Part shown: positions 56,377-64,000 of the stretch, piece after piece
How the letters are laid out: the number at the start of each line of letters is the position of its first letter
How positions within the stretch are numbered: position 1 is the stretch's first letter
Assembly (NCBI RefSeq): GCF_017355935.1
Contig: NZ_JAFIQT010000003.1
Span: 62,001 to 126,000, forward strand
Length of the DNA: 64,000 nucleotides
Direction of reading: 5' to 3'
From: Telluribacter humicola
GTDB taxonomy: Bacteria; Bacteroidota; Bacteroidia; Cytophagales; Spirosomataceae
The notes under the pieces: model-generated
The model's database searches: none
Told to the model about the DNA's origin: nothing
What the model saw: the letters and a program-made list of their open reading frames with translations, nothing else
Position numbers and translations under genes: made by a program

Positions 56377-57177
56377 TTAATATCGTTCCATCTCACGCTT
56401 GTATTGTTTAAAAGCGGTGTAAAGCGATTCGGCTACCTCGTCCTGTCCCCGATCCGAATTCAGATAAGACTCTTCGGTAGGGTTGCTCAGGAAGCCGGTC
56501 TCTACCAGTACACTAGGCATGGTCGTACGCCACAGTACCAGAAAGCCTGCCTGCTTCACTCCCCGGCTGGAACGCTGGGTAATGGTCTTGAACTGATGCT
56601 CTACGTGATCAGCATAACGTAAGCTGCTGGTCAGGAACGCGCTCTGGTAATTGGCCAGCATGATATGCGCCAGCGGCGAGTCAGGATCAAATCCTTTGTA
56701 CTTCTGTTTGTAGTTATTTTCCTGAAGGATAACGGAGTTTTCCCGCTTGGCTACTTCCAGGTTACCTTCGGTCTTGTGAAGACCCATTACGTAGGTTTCG
56801 GTCCCCCTAACCCGGCTGGAACCAGGAGCGTAGTTGCAGTGAATAGAAACAAAGAGATCAGCCCGGTTACGGTTGGCGTAGGCGGAGCGGTCAGCCAGGT
56901 CCACAAAAACATCCGATGTACGGGTATAAAGTACTTTCACCTCCGGCATTTCTGCCTTAATTTTACGGCCCAGAGCCAGAGCTATTTTGAGGGTAGTACG
57001 TGACTCGCGAGCCACCCGTCCGCGGGTGCCGATGTCGTGGCCTCCATGTCCGGCATCAATAACAACTACGTCAATTTTCCGCGGGTCGTTCTCTGGTTCG
57101 GGTTCTTCTTGAAAAGCAAAGGCTACACTCAACATCAAACAACCTGCTGCGCCTACGATTTTAAGAACTTTTAACAT
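56377..57177 (-). CDS. N-acetylmuramoyl-L-alanine amidase (Amidase_3)
   Basis: A 266-residue exported zinc amidase that cleaves the peptide from peptidoglycan. Signal peptide ending VAFAF, then zinc ligands: histidine 44 in VVIDAGHGGHDIG, a glutamate in the AxxE region (ESRTTLKIALALGRK), the histidine in LFVSIHCN, and the catalytic glutamate in VLVETGFLSN. No extra cell-wall binding domain. Its gene is divergent from the LptD-like gene, with starts 11 bases apart at the earliest. Confidence 0.93.
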   Translation of the reverse strand: MLKVLKIVGAAGCLMLSVAFAFQEEPEPENDPRKIDVVVIDAGHGGHDIGTRGRVARESRTTLKIALALGRKIKAEMPEVKVLYTRTSDVFVDLADRSAYANRNRADLFVSIHCNYAPGSSRVRGTETYVMGLHKTEGNLEVAKRENSVILQENNYKQKYKGFDPDSPLAHIMLANYQSAFLTSSLRYADHVEHQFKTITQRSSRGVKQAGFLVLWRTTMPSVLVETGFLSNPTEESYLNSDRGQDEVAESLYTAFKQYKREMERY

Positions 57178-57188
57178 TAAATTTAGGG

Positions 57189-60167
57189 TTGGTGCGTTAC
57201 TTGAAAGAGATTTCTCTGCTAATTTTGGCTTCTTATTGCAAAAATAATCTAATTGTACAACTGAAAAAACAAGCTATTATTATATGGCTGGGCCTATTCG
57301 TGGTTCTGCTAGTGGGACAGGCTAATGCCCAGCAGCGGAAAACGCGTCTACCAGGTCTACTCCGTCAGCCCCAGTCCACTCGCCCGGTTACAAACCCGGC
57401 GGACGGCACAGTTGTACCCGGAACGGCGGTTCCCGGAACGGCAGTTCCCGGTATTAGTGTACCCCGACTCGACACCATTCCTGCGGATACCAGCCAGGCG
57501 GGAGCGGGCTTAGCCGTTACAACTGACTCCACCCAGACCGATACTCTGGCTTCACAAAGCGACCTGCAGTCGGTAGTAGAGTATGCCGCCGAAGACTCTA
57601 CCATTATGGATGTAGACGGCAAGCAGGTGCACTTGTATGGTAATGCCCAAGTTACGTACGGGACCATAAAATTGCAAGCGAATTATATAAGGCTTAACTG
57701 GGTAACGAACGAAGTGTTTGCAAAAGGTACTTATGACTCTACGACTAAGAAGGCAGTCGGGGAACCTATATTCCAGGATGGACCGGAGACCTACAACAGC
57801 CGTGAGCTACGGTATAACTTCAAGACCAAGAAAGGATTTATTCGAGAGATAGTGACCCAGCAGGGCGAAGGAAACATACGCGGAGACCGAGTCAAGCGGG
57901 ACAACGTAGGGAACCTGTATATCAGAGGATCTATCTATACTACCTGTACCCTGGCGGAGCCGCACTTCCACATCAATGCGCCCAAGCTCAAAGTAATTGA
58001 GAACAAGCAGGTCGTGTCGGGGCCATTTAACTTGGTCATAGCTGATGTACCCTTACCAATAGGCCTTCCCTTTGGCTTTTTTCCCTTCCCCAAAAAGAAA
58101 GAAATAGGTACTTCAGGAATCTTATTTCCGCAGTATGGTGAGGAGCCCAACGGGCGTGGTTTCTACCTGCGCGACGGGGGCTACTACTTTGCCATCAGCA
58201 AATACGTCAATGCCGCCATTACCGGGCAGATCTATTCTACCGGTAGCTGGGGAGCCGGTATAGCCTCTACGTACGCTATGCGCTACCGCTACAATGGTAA
58301 CTTCGCGTTCCGATTTAACCGCAACCGCTCCGGCGACGAGATCGACCGGATACTAAGAGTACCCGGCCGTAATGACTTCAGCCTGCTGTGGTCGCATGCG
58401 CCAGTCCCCCGGGGTAATTCTACCTTCTCGGCCAACGTCAACATCACGAGCAACAGCTTCAACCAGTTCAATGCCATCGAGACGCAGCGGTATATATCTA
58501 ACATCGCTACTTCATCGGTACAGTATAACCGTACTTTCGGACAATACGCCCGGGCCGGAGCCAGTGTGCGTGTCAACCAGAACTTCGGCCAGTACAGCCA
58601 GCAAACCGGACGACGTGAAGGTGGTAGAACAGCCGTATCGTCCGACTTCAACTTTGGCATCAACCAGATCGCCCCCTTCGCCCTTAACGGCGGTACCGGG
58701 CGCTGGTACGAGAGTTTCCGACTGGGTATGGAATTTACTGGTAACTACACCGTATCCAATGCCCTTACTCCCATTGATACTTCATTCTCCCGGCTTGGAT
58801 TTATCATTGCTAATCCGGTAGATACGTCACGAATCAAAAGTGGTGACGTGGTTATCCCGTTTGAGTTTGCCAACCTGCCCACCATGCTCCGCGATGCGCA
58901 GTTCGCGGGCCGGTACTCACTCCCTATCTCGCTGCCTAACTTTAAGTTGCTGCGCTATATCAACTTTACTCCCAATATATCTTTACAGGGGGAGGTATTT
59001 ACCAAGAAATACAACTACCAGTACCTGGGCAACAACCGGATCCGGATCGACACCGTCAATACCATCTCCACCGAATACACCTATGGGTTCGGAGCGGGAA
59101 TGAACACCCGCTTTTATGGTACTTTCTTTGTACGGGGGCGCCGGCTGGAAGCCATCCGGCATACGGTAATTCCATCCCTCTCATTCAGCTATACGCCTGA
59201 TTTCTCGACCAACAGCAGCTTTTATCAGCAGGTGACTATCAACGACATAGGCGACACCCGTCTGCTGTCGCGTTTCCGGGGGCTTGGAAGTGGTATCGGT
59301 GGGGGATCATCGCGTGCAGCGGGGGTGGTATCGTACAGCCTCAACAACTCCTTTGAGATGAAGTTACGATCCAAGAGTGATACGGCAGCTTCCCAATTCG
59401 AGAAGGTATCTCTGCTGGACAACCTTAGTATAGGAGGGTCCTATAACATGCTGGCTGACTCACTTAACCTATCCAACATCAACGTTAACGCCAACGCCCG
59501 GATCGGACAGAACCTGAACCTGAACTTCAACATGAACTTTGATCCCTACGCGTATATACCTGATACACGCGGATCATTTACCAGCGCGACAGGAATCAAG
59601 ATCAATGAATTTGCCATCACCAGAGGACAAGGGCTCGCCCGACTCCAGAACCTGAACCTGGCTCTGGGCACCAGTTTCTCACCAAAGAAGGGGAACAACA
59701 AGACCCAGCCCACTCCGACCGGGGTAAACAATATCACTACTCCTCCTAATAATCCTTTGGTAACAGAGGAGCAAATGGAGTTTATAGAACGGCACCCGGA
59801 TCTGTACGTGGACTTTAATATTCCCTGGAACGTGACGCTGAACTATAACTTCGGCCTGTCACGCATAGGCTTACAACAGCCCAGCCTCATACAGACCGTC
59901 AACGTGACGGGTGACCTGAGCCTGACGCCCAAGTGGAAACTAAGCGTTCAGTCCGGTTTTGACTTTGTGGCTTTCAGGCCATCCATTACTACTCTTTCGC
60001 TCTACCGCGACCTGCACTGCTGGGACATGAGCTTCAACTGGACTCCTTTTGCCGGTAGCCAGTTCCGGGCTAGTAACTACAACTTTACGCTGAAAGCTAA
60101 GTCATCGATCCTGCAGGATCTTAAACTATCCCGCCGCCGCTCCTTCTACGACCGGGGTGGTTATTAA
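57189..60167 (+). CDS. LptD-like outer-membrane LPS assembly protein
   Basis: A 992-residue protein (at most) with a signal peptide (KKQAIIIWLGLFVVLLVGQANAQ), an OstA-like N-terminal domain (about 130-270; VHLYGNAQVTYGTIKLQANYIRLN, GNIRGDRV) and a very long beta-barrel of the LptD type. It inserts lipopolysaccharide in the outer leaflet. The linker has a short tandem repeat GTAVPGTAVPG. No ATG precedes the signal: candidate starts are TTG 57189, GTG 57192, TTG 57201 and TTG 57225, and a promoter-like -7 box at 57220-57227 argues for the last or later. Most of the first 15 residues may therefore be untranslated. Confidence 0.88.
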   Translation: MVRYLKEISLLILASYCKNNLIVQLKKQAIIIWLGLFVVLLVGQANAQQRKTRLPGLLRQPQSTRPVTNPADGTVVPGTAVPGTAVPGISVPRLDTIPADTSQAGAGLAVTTDSTQTDTLASQSDLQSVVEYAAEDSTIMDVDGKQVHLYGNAQVTYGTIKLQANYIRLNWVTNEVFAKGTYDSTTKKAVGEPIFQDGPETYNSRELRYNFKTKKGFIREIVTQQGEGNIRGDRVKRDNVGNLYIRGSIYTTCTLAEPHFHINAPKLKVIENKQVVSGPFNLVIADVPLPIGLPFGFFPFPKKKEIGTSGILFPQYGEEPNGRGFYLRDGGYYFAISKYVNAAITGQIYSTGSWGAGIASTYAMRYRYNGNFAFRFNRNRSGDEIDRILRVPGRNDFSLLWSHAPVPRGNSTFSANVNITSNSFNQFNAIETQRYISNIATSSVQYNRTFGQYARAGASVRVNQNFGQYSQQTGRREGGRTAVSSDFNFGINQIAPFALNGGTGRWYESFRLGMEFTGNYTVSNALTPIDTSFSRLGFIIANPVDTSRIKSGDVVIPFEFANLPTMLRDAQFAGRYSLPISLPNFKLLRYINFTPNISLQGEVFTKKYNYQYLGNNRIRIDTVNTISTEYTYGFGAGMNTRFYGTFFVRGRRLEAIRHTVIPSLSFSYTPDFSTNSSFYQQVTINDIGDTRLLSRFRGLGSGIGGGSSRAAGVVSYSLNNSFEMKLRSKSDTAASQFEKVSLLDNLSIGGSYNMLADSLNLSNINVNANARIGQNLNLNFNMNFDPYAYIPDTRGSFTSATGIKINEFAITRGQGLARLQNLNLALGTSFSPKKGNNKTQPTPTGVNNITTPPNNPLVTEEQMEFIERHPDLYVDFNIPWNVTLNYNFGLSRIGLQQPSLIQTVNVTGDLSLTPKWKLSVQSGFDFVAFRPSITTLSLYRDLHCWDMSFNWTPFAGSQFRASNYNFTLKAKSSILQDLKLSRRRSFYDRGGY
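57220..57227 (+). promoter_or_regulatory. Candidate -7 box of the LptD gene
   Basis: TAATTTTG, with TTG at 57201-57203 upstream (16-base spacer, shorter than the optimum). It lies inside the first codons of the longest LptD frame, so if used, that frame cannot start at 57189. Confidence 0.4.
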
Positions 60168-60193
60168 GAGCAGCCATCTACTGGCCCCGCCTA

Positions 60194-60243
60194 TACACCA
60201 CAAGAGCGGCCTCCCCGTCTGGGGAGGCCGCTCTTGTGGTGTA
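60194..60243. terminator. Very long bidirectional terminator
   Basis: A perfect 23-bp inverted repeat (60194-60216 and 60221-60243) with a 4-base loop GTCT, between the convergent LptD and DUF1573 genes. There are few T behind the stem; it may also serve as an RNA-stabilising hairpin. Confidence 0.8.
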
Positions 60244-60263
60244 ATACTATATAATCAGAAAGA

Positions 60264-60668
60264 TTACTTCTTGGTCGATGCTTTGGCAGCCTGATCTTTC
60301 GAAACTACCTCACCTTTCAGGAACAGCGTAATGCTTGGTGACTCGGAGTTGCTAAATACAGTTACCGACTTATTAAAGGTACCCATAGCAGCGGCATTAT
60401 ACGTAGCCTTGATCGAACCAGTCTTACCGGGTAGTACAGGATCTTTGGTATAGCTGGGAGTAGTACAGCCACATGAGGCACTTACGTTAGAGATAACAAT
60501 CGGATCAGTACCTGAGTTGGTGAAAGTAAACTCATGGGTAACAGGCTTACCCTGCTCTATTTTACCAAAGCTATGCGTTTCTTCCTTAAACTTCATTACC
60601 CCTTTCTGCGCATAACTGAAGGTTGCTACTGATAACAACACTACCAAAACTGAAAAAAACTTTTTCAT
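60264..60668 (-). CDS. DUF1573 exported protein
   Basis: A 134-residue secreted protein with signal peptide MKKFFSVLVVLLSVATFSYA, then an immunoglobulin-like DUF1573 domain: HSFGKIEQGKPVTHEFTFTN, the conserved SASCGCTTPSY and PVLPGKTGSIKATYNAA. It is small and abundant in Bacteroidota; role not known. The C-terminal tail is lysine-rich. No promoter is recognised upstream. Confidence 0.9.
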   Translation of the reverse strand: MKKFFSVLVVLLSVATFSYAQKGVMKFKEETHSFGKIEQGKPVTHEFTFTNSGTDPIVISNVSASCGCTTPSYTKDPVLPGKTGSIKATYNAAAMGTFNKSVTVFSNSESPSITLFLKGEVVSKDQAAKASTKK

Positions 60669-60795
60669 GATACCCTCAAAATTTAGTTGTGAAAAATTTG
60701 TTTGCTAAGACAACACTTGGTTAGTATACAAAAGGTTTGCCAAACTTTTGACTATTCAGGCTCTTCTCCAACAAAGAAACATAAGAATTCGTTTT

Positions 60796-60827
60796 TTTGA
60801 AAGGAGAAGGATTTTAATTTATTTTTG
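60796..60827 (+). promoter_or_regulatory. Promoter of the E1 gene
   Basis: TTTG at 60796-60799 and TATTTTTG at 60820-60827 with 20 bases between match the Bacteroidota promoter closely. It lies 65 bases before the ATG at 60893. Confidence 0.6.
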
Positions 60828-60892
60828 ACGTAAAACGTTCAAAGCTGTATATTACTTACACAATTATCGAACGTGCTGTTACCGGAAATGCT

Positions 60893-63301
60893 ATGCTTAT
60901 AAACGATATTTTGCCCAAAAATAGTGTACTTAGTCAGGAGAAGATCCTTGAAGACTATCGCATGGCCTGCGAGAGCCGACAGGTAAGCTTACTGGGGCGT
61001 AAAGATGTGATGGGCGGCCGGGCAAAATTCGGAATATTTGGTGATGGTAAGGAGGTAGCACAGGTAGCGATGGCACGTGCTTTCCGGCTGGGTGATTTTC
61101 GCTCGGGCTACTACCGTGACCAGACTGTTGAAGCGGCTCTGGGTAATCTGACGTGGCAGCAGTTTTTTGCTCAGTTATACGCGCACGCTGATATAGCTCA
61201 CGATCCCCATACGGGTGGGCGCTCTATGAATGGCCACTATGCTACCCGCTGGCTTGACGCGGATGGACACTGGCGCGACCAGACCCAGCTCTATAACTCC
61301 GTATGTGATATCTCACCAACGGCCGGACAGGTTCCGCGCTCTCTTGGACTGGCTTATGCCTCCAAATTATACAGGCTCAACGAAGCACTGCATCAGCTCA
61401 GTACCTTTTCAAAACAGGGAAATGAGATTGTATTCGGCGCTATCGGTGATGCCTCTACCTCGCAGGGGATGTTCTGGGAAACTATGAATGCGGCCGGCGT
61501 CTTACAGGTGCCGCTTCTGATGTCGGTATGGGATGATGGCTACGGTATATCCGTCCCCATCGAGTACCAGACGACCAAGGGTAGTATATCCAAAGCCCTG
61601 GCCGGCCTGCAGCGCACCGAAGACGAAGCCGGTATTGAGATATTTACTGTGAAGGGGTGGGATTACCCTGCTCTTATTGAAACCTACCAGAAGGCTGCCG
61701 CCCTGTGCCGAACCGAACAGGTACCTGTACTGGTACACGTGCAGGAGCTTACTCAGCCGCAGGGGCACTCTTCATCCGGCTCCCATGAGCGCTACAAAAA
61801 CAAAGAGCGCCTGAAGTGGGAAGCTGACCATGACTGCAACCCACGGTTCAGAGAGTGGATACTCGAGAATGGCTACGCTACCGAAGAGGAAGTAAATGCC
61901 ATCGAAAAAGAAGCGAAAGAAACAGCCCGCGATAGCCGCAACAAAGCCTGGAAAGCGTTTCGTCACGACATCGAGGAGGAACAGCGCCAGGTAGTAAGTC
62001 TACTCGAAAAGGTTTCGCAGGAGGTATCCAACGGACAGGCGATACAGGAGCTGACTACTGAGCTACGCAAAACCTATCAGCCCCTGAGACGGGACAGTGT
62101 ATCTACCGTACGCAAGGCCTTACGTATATTGGCTACGGATGCTCCGGAAGTGCGGCGTCCGCTGCAGGACTGGCTACATCAGGAACTGGAAAACAATGCA
62201 AAGCGGTACAGTCATAACCTGTACAGCCAATCGGATGAATCACCCCTGAAGGTAGAGGCAGTCTCGCCTACCTACGAAGAAGCCAGCCCTATGCTGGACG
62301 GACGTGACATTATCCGCTCCTACTTCGACGCACTTTTTACTAGGGACCCTCGTGTGGTGGCTCTAGGAGAGGATGTAGGGCATATAGGTGATGTGAACCA
62401 GGGAATGGCTGGCTTACAGGAAAAATTCGGTGAGATTCGTATTTCTGATACGGGTATTCGTGAAACGACTATTATCGGTCAGGGTATAGGCATGGCCATG
62501 CGTGGCCTTCGCCCCATCGTGGAGATCCAGTACTTCGACTATATATTCTACGCGCTGGCTACCCTTACCGACGACCTGGCTACCCTGCGCTACCGTACAG
62601 CAGGCGGCCAGAAAGCACCGGTAATCGTGCGGTCGCGGGGCCACCGTCTGGAGGGGATATGGCACTCGGGTTCACAACTGGCTGCTATGCTCGGAAGCCT
62701 CCGTGGCATGCATGTACTGGTACCCCGTAACTTTACTCAGGCGGCTGGCTTATATAATACCCTGATCAAAGGCGATGATCCGGCTCTGGTAATAGAGCCG
62801 CTCAATGGCTACCGCCTCAAGGAGCGTCTGCCTTCCAACATTGGAGAGTTGTGCCTGCCCCTGGGTGAGCCCGAAGTACTGCATGAAGGTACTGACGTCA
62901 CTGTCGTAACCTATGGCTCAATGTGTCGTATTGTACTGGAAGCAGCCGTACAACTCGAGCAGATGGGTATTAGTGTAGAAGTAATAGATGTGCAATCGCT
63001 CCTGCCTTTTGACATCAACCATCGCATTGTAGACTCAATCCGGAAGACCAATCGGGTCTTGTTTGCGGATGAGGATGTACCAGGTGGTGCATCGGCTTAT
63101 ATGATGCAGCAGGTAGTGGAGAGACAGAATGCTTATCGCTGGCTTGACTCTGCTCCACAGACCTTGTCGGCCAAGCCACACCGCCCTGCTTACGGTTCCG
63201 ATGGAGACTACTTCTCGAAGCCCAACGTAGATGACGTATTTGAGGCGGTTTATGCCATCATGCACGAAGCAGAACCACAGCGTTTTCCTTCTTTGTACTG
63301 A
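60893..63301 (+). CDS. Fused alpha-beta E1 component of a 2-oxoacid dehydrogenase
   Basis: Thiamine-diphosphate E1 with both subunits in one chain of 802 residues. The alpha part (about 1-350) has the TPP-binding region GAIGDASTSQGMFWETMNAA and NSVCDISPTAGQVPRSLGLA. A charged helical linker (about 350-470) joins it to the beta part (about 475-802) with ALGEDVGHIGDVNQGMAGL, the glutamate in IVEIQYFDYI and DVQSLLPFD. It is most like branched-chain or pyruvate dehydrogenase E1 of Bacteroidota. E2 and E3 are not in the window. The next gene follows after 11 bases. Confidence 0.9.
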   Translation: MLINDILPKNSVLSQEKILEDYRMACESRQVSLLGRKDVMGGRAKFGIFGDGKEVAQVAMARAFRLGDFRSGYYRDQTVEAALGNLTWQQFFAQLYAHADIAHDPHTGGRSMNGHYATRWLDADGHWRDQTQLYNSVCDISPTAGQVPRSLGLAYASKLYRLNEALHQLSTFSKQGNEIVFGAIGDASTSQGMFWETMNAAGVLQVPLLMSVWDDGYGISVPIEYQTTKGSISKALAGLQRTEDEAGIEIFTVKGWDYPALIETYQKAAALCRTEQVPVLVHVQELTQPQGHSSSGSHERYKNKERLKWEADHDCNPRFREWILENGYATEEEVNAIEKEAKETARDSRNKAWKAFRHDIEEEQRQVVSLLEKVSQEVSNGQAIQELTTELRKTYQPLRRDSVSTVRKALRILATDAPEVRRPLQDWLHQELENNAKRYSHNLYSQSDESPLKVEAVSPTYEEASPMLDGRDIIRSYFDALFTRDPRVVALGEDVGHIGDVNQGMAGLQEKFGEIRISDTGIRETTIIGQGIGMAMRGLRPIVEIQYFDYIFYALATLTDDLATLRYRTAGGQKAPVIVRSRGHRLEGIWHSGSQLAAMLGSLRGMHVLVPRNFTQAAGLYNTLIKGDDPALVIEPLNGYRLKERLPSNIGELCLPLGEPEVLHEGTDVTVVTYGSMCRIVLEAAVQLEQMGISVEVIDVQSLLPFDINHRIVDSIRKTNRVLFADEDVPGGASAYMMQQVVERQNAYRWLDSAPQTLSAKPHRPAYGSDGDYFSKPNVDDVFEAVYAIMHEAEPQRFPSLY

Positions 63302-63312
63302 TCCGGGGGCGT

Positions 63313-63918
63313 ATGTACCGAGCTTTTGGTAAAAGGTTAATAGATGTTACGGCGGCGGCGGCAGGACTAATGGTCCTGTCGCCGCTTCTTCTTATACTCA
63401 CCCTACTCCTCTGGTTTGCCAACGGTGGCTTCCCCTTCTTCCGCCAGCTACGACCCGGTCTGCACGAAAGGGTATTCACGCTGGTCAAGTTCAAGACCAT
63501 GAATGATCGCCGCGATGCCAGCGGCCAGCTACTCCCCGACAGCGAACGGCTGACTCCCGTAGGGCGGTTTGTTCGCAAAACCTCCCTCGACGAACTCCCT
63601 CAGCTCTGGAATGTACTCCGGGGCGACATGAGTCTGATCGGCCCGCGTCCGCTGTTGGTCGAGTACCTGCCCCTGTACAACGAGCAGCAGCAGCGCCGCC
63701 ACCAGGTACGTCCGGGCATCACCGGCTGGGCCCAGGTCAATGGTCGTAACACCATCAGCTGGACGCAGAAGTTTGCGTATGACGTGTGGTATGTAGATAA
63801 TCTGTCACTCGGGCTGGATCTGAAAATCCTTCTCCTGACCATCTGGAAAACCATTCGCCGCGAAGGCATCAGCTCCGCTACCTCCGTTACGATGGAGAAG
63901 TTTGAGGGCAATGGATGA
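63313..63918 (+). CDS. Undecaprenyl-phosphate sugar phosphotransferase (bacterial sugar transferase)
   Basis: A 201-residue monotopic membrane phosphoglycosyl transferase of the PglC/WcaJ type, which starts a glycan by moving sugar-phosphate to undecaprenyl phosphate. It has an N-terminal re-entrant helix (KRLIDVTAAAAGLMVLSPLLLILTLLL), the catalytic motif KTSLDELPQLWNVLRGDMSLIGPRPL and the late VRPGITGWAQVNGRN. It is shorter than WcaJ and has no extra membrane helices. It probably opens a polysaccharide cluster that continues beyond the window; 63919-64000 shows no gene. Confidence 0.92.
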   Translation: MYRAFGKRLIDVTAAAAGLMVLSPLLLILTLLLWFANGGFPFFRQLRPGLHERVFTLVKFKTMNDRRDASGQLLPDSERLTPVGRFVRKTSLDELPQLWNVLRGDMSLIGPRPLLVEYLPLYNEQQQRRHQVRPGITGWAQVNGRNTISWTQKFAYDVWYVDNLSLGLDLKILLLTIWKTIRREGISSATSVTMEKFEGNG

Positions 63919-64000
63919 AAAGAATTCTGAATTTTTGAATGATGAATGCTGCGTTTTTTAGTTATTACTACTAGAAAGAGGCAAGTGTGTGTAGAATACA

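Overview
The window looks like the chromosome of a member of the Bacteroidota, most likely of the Cytophagales. This rests on a SusC/SusD pair, DUF4249 next to a TonB-dependent receptor, DUF1573, tandem FKBP lipoproteins, VCBS/ASPIC proteins, many small outer-membrane beta-barrels, and several intergenic -7 boxes of the Bacteroidota type (TAnnTTTG, with TTG upstream in the best cases). Base composition is moderate (about 50% GC by eye) and fairly even. I see no rRNA, tRNA, CRISPR array, prophage or complete IS element.

Layout. 0.3-3.2 kb: an MbnP-like lipoprotein, an MbnH/di-haem peroxidase-like lipoprotein and an outer-membrane protein, probably a copper-linked export operon. 3.3-18.6 kb: mostly housekeeping genes (thioredoxin-like protein, ffh, guanidinium-type SMR exporter, S41 protease, acetoacetyl-CoA synthetase, a pseudouridine synthase with a very long disordered N-terminus, FKBP, endonuclease III, an ECF sigma factor with a small partner, ferredoxin, YjjG-like phosphatase, truncated haemoglobin, argB), with strong hairpins at most gene ends. 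18.7-31.8 kb: a secreted redox locus made of a cytochrome c/type-II copper monooxygenase-like protein, a giant VCBS-ASPIC protein, a vanadium-haloperoxidase-like protein and SusC/SusD, with a convergent cytochrome-VCBS lipoprotein translationally coupled to argH.

33-44 kb is accessory: a secreted protein of unknown role, a REP-associated tyrosine transposase (RAYT) between two palindromes, a DUF1338 enzyme, a two-domain esterase, an M24 peptidase, an MNT-HEPN toxin-antitoxin pair inserted between diverged copies of the 3' flank of the peptidase gene, a GH43-like enzyme, and katG with an OxyR-like site in front of its promoter. 44.4-52.4 kb is a run of minus-strand envelope genes. Three of them (two beta-barrels and a TonB receptor) each carry a single-base frameshift that can be located by eye. 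52.5-64 kb: a beta-hydroxyacid dehydrogenase, an acyl-CoA carboxylase beta subunit, an MCE/MlaD protein, an amidase divergent from an LptD-like protein, DUF1573, a fused alpha-beta 2-oxoacid dehydrogenase E1, and a phosphoglycosyl transferase.

The least expected things are: (1) a family of four co-varying palindromes at 34.5, 35.2 and 53.5 kb, two of them with GTAG directly in front, which look like the substrates of the RAYT; (2) the MNT-HEPN module flanked by a degenerate duplication that includes a fossil of the peptidase gene end; (3) the cluster of single-base frameshifts in the barrel/receptor genes; (4) the vanadium/copper/haem SusCD locus.
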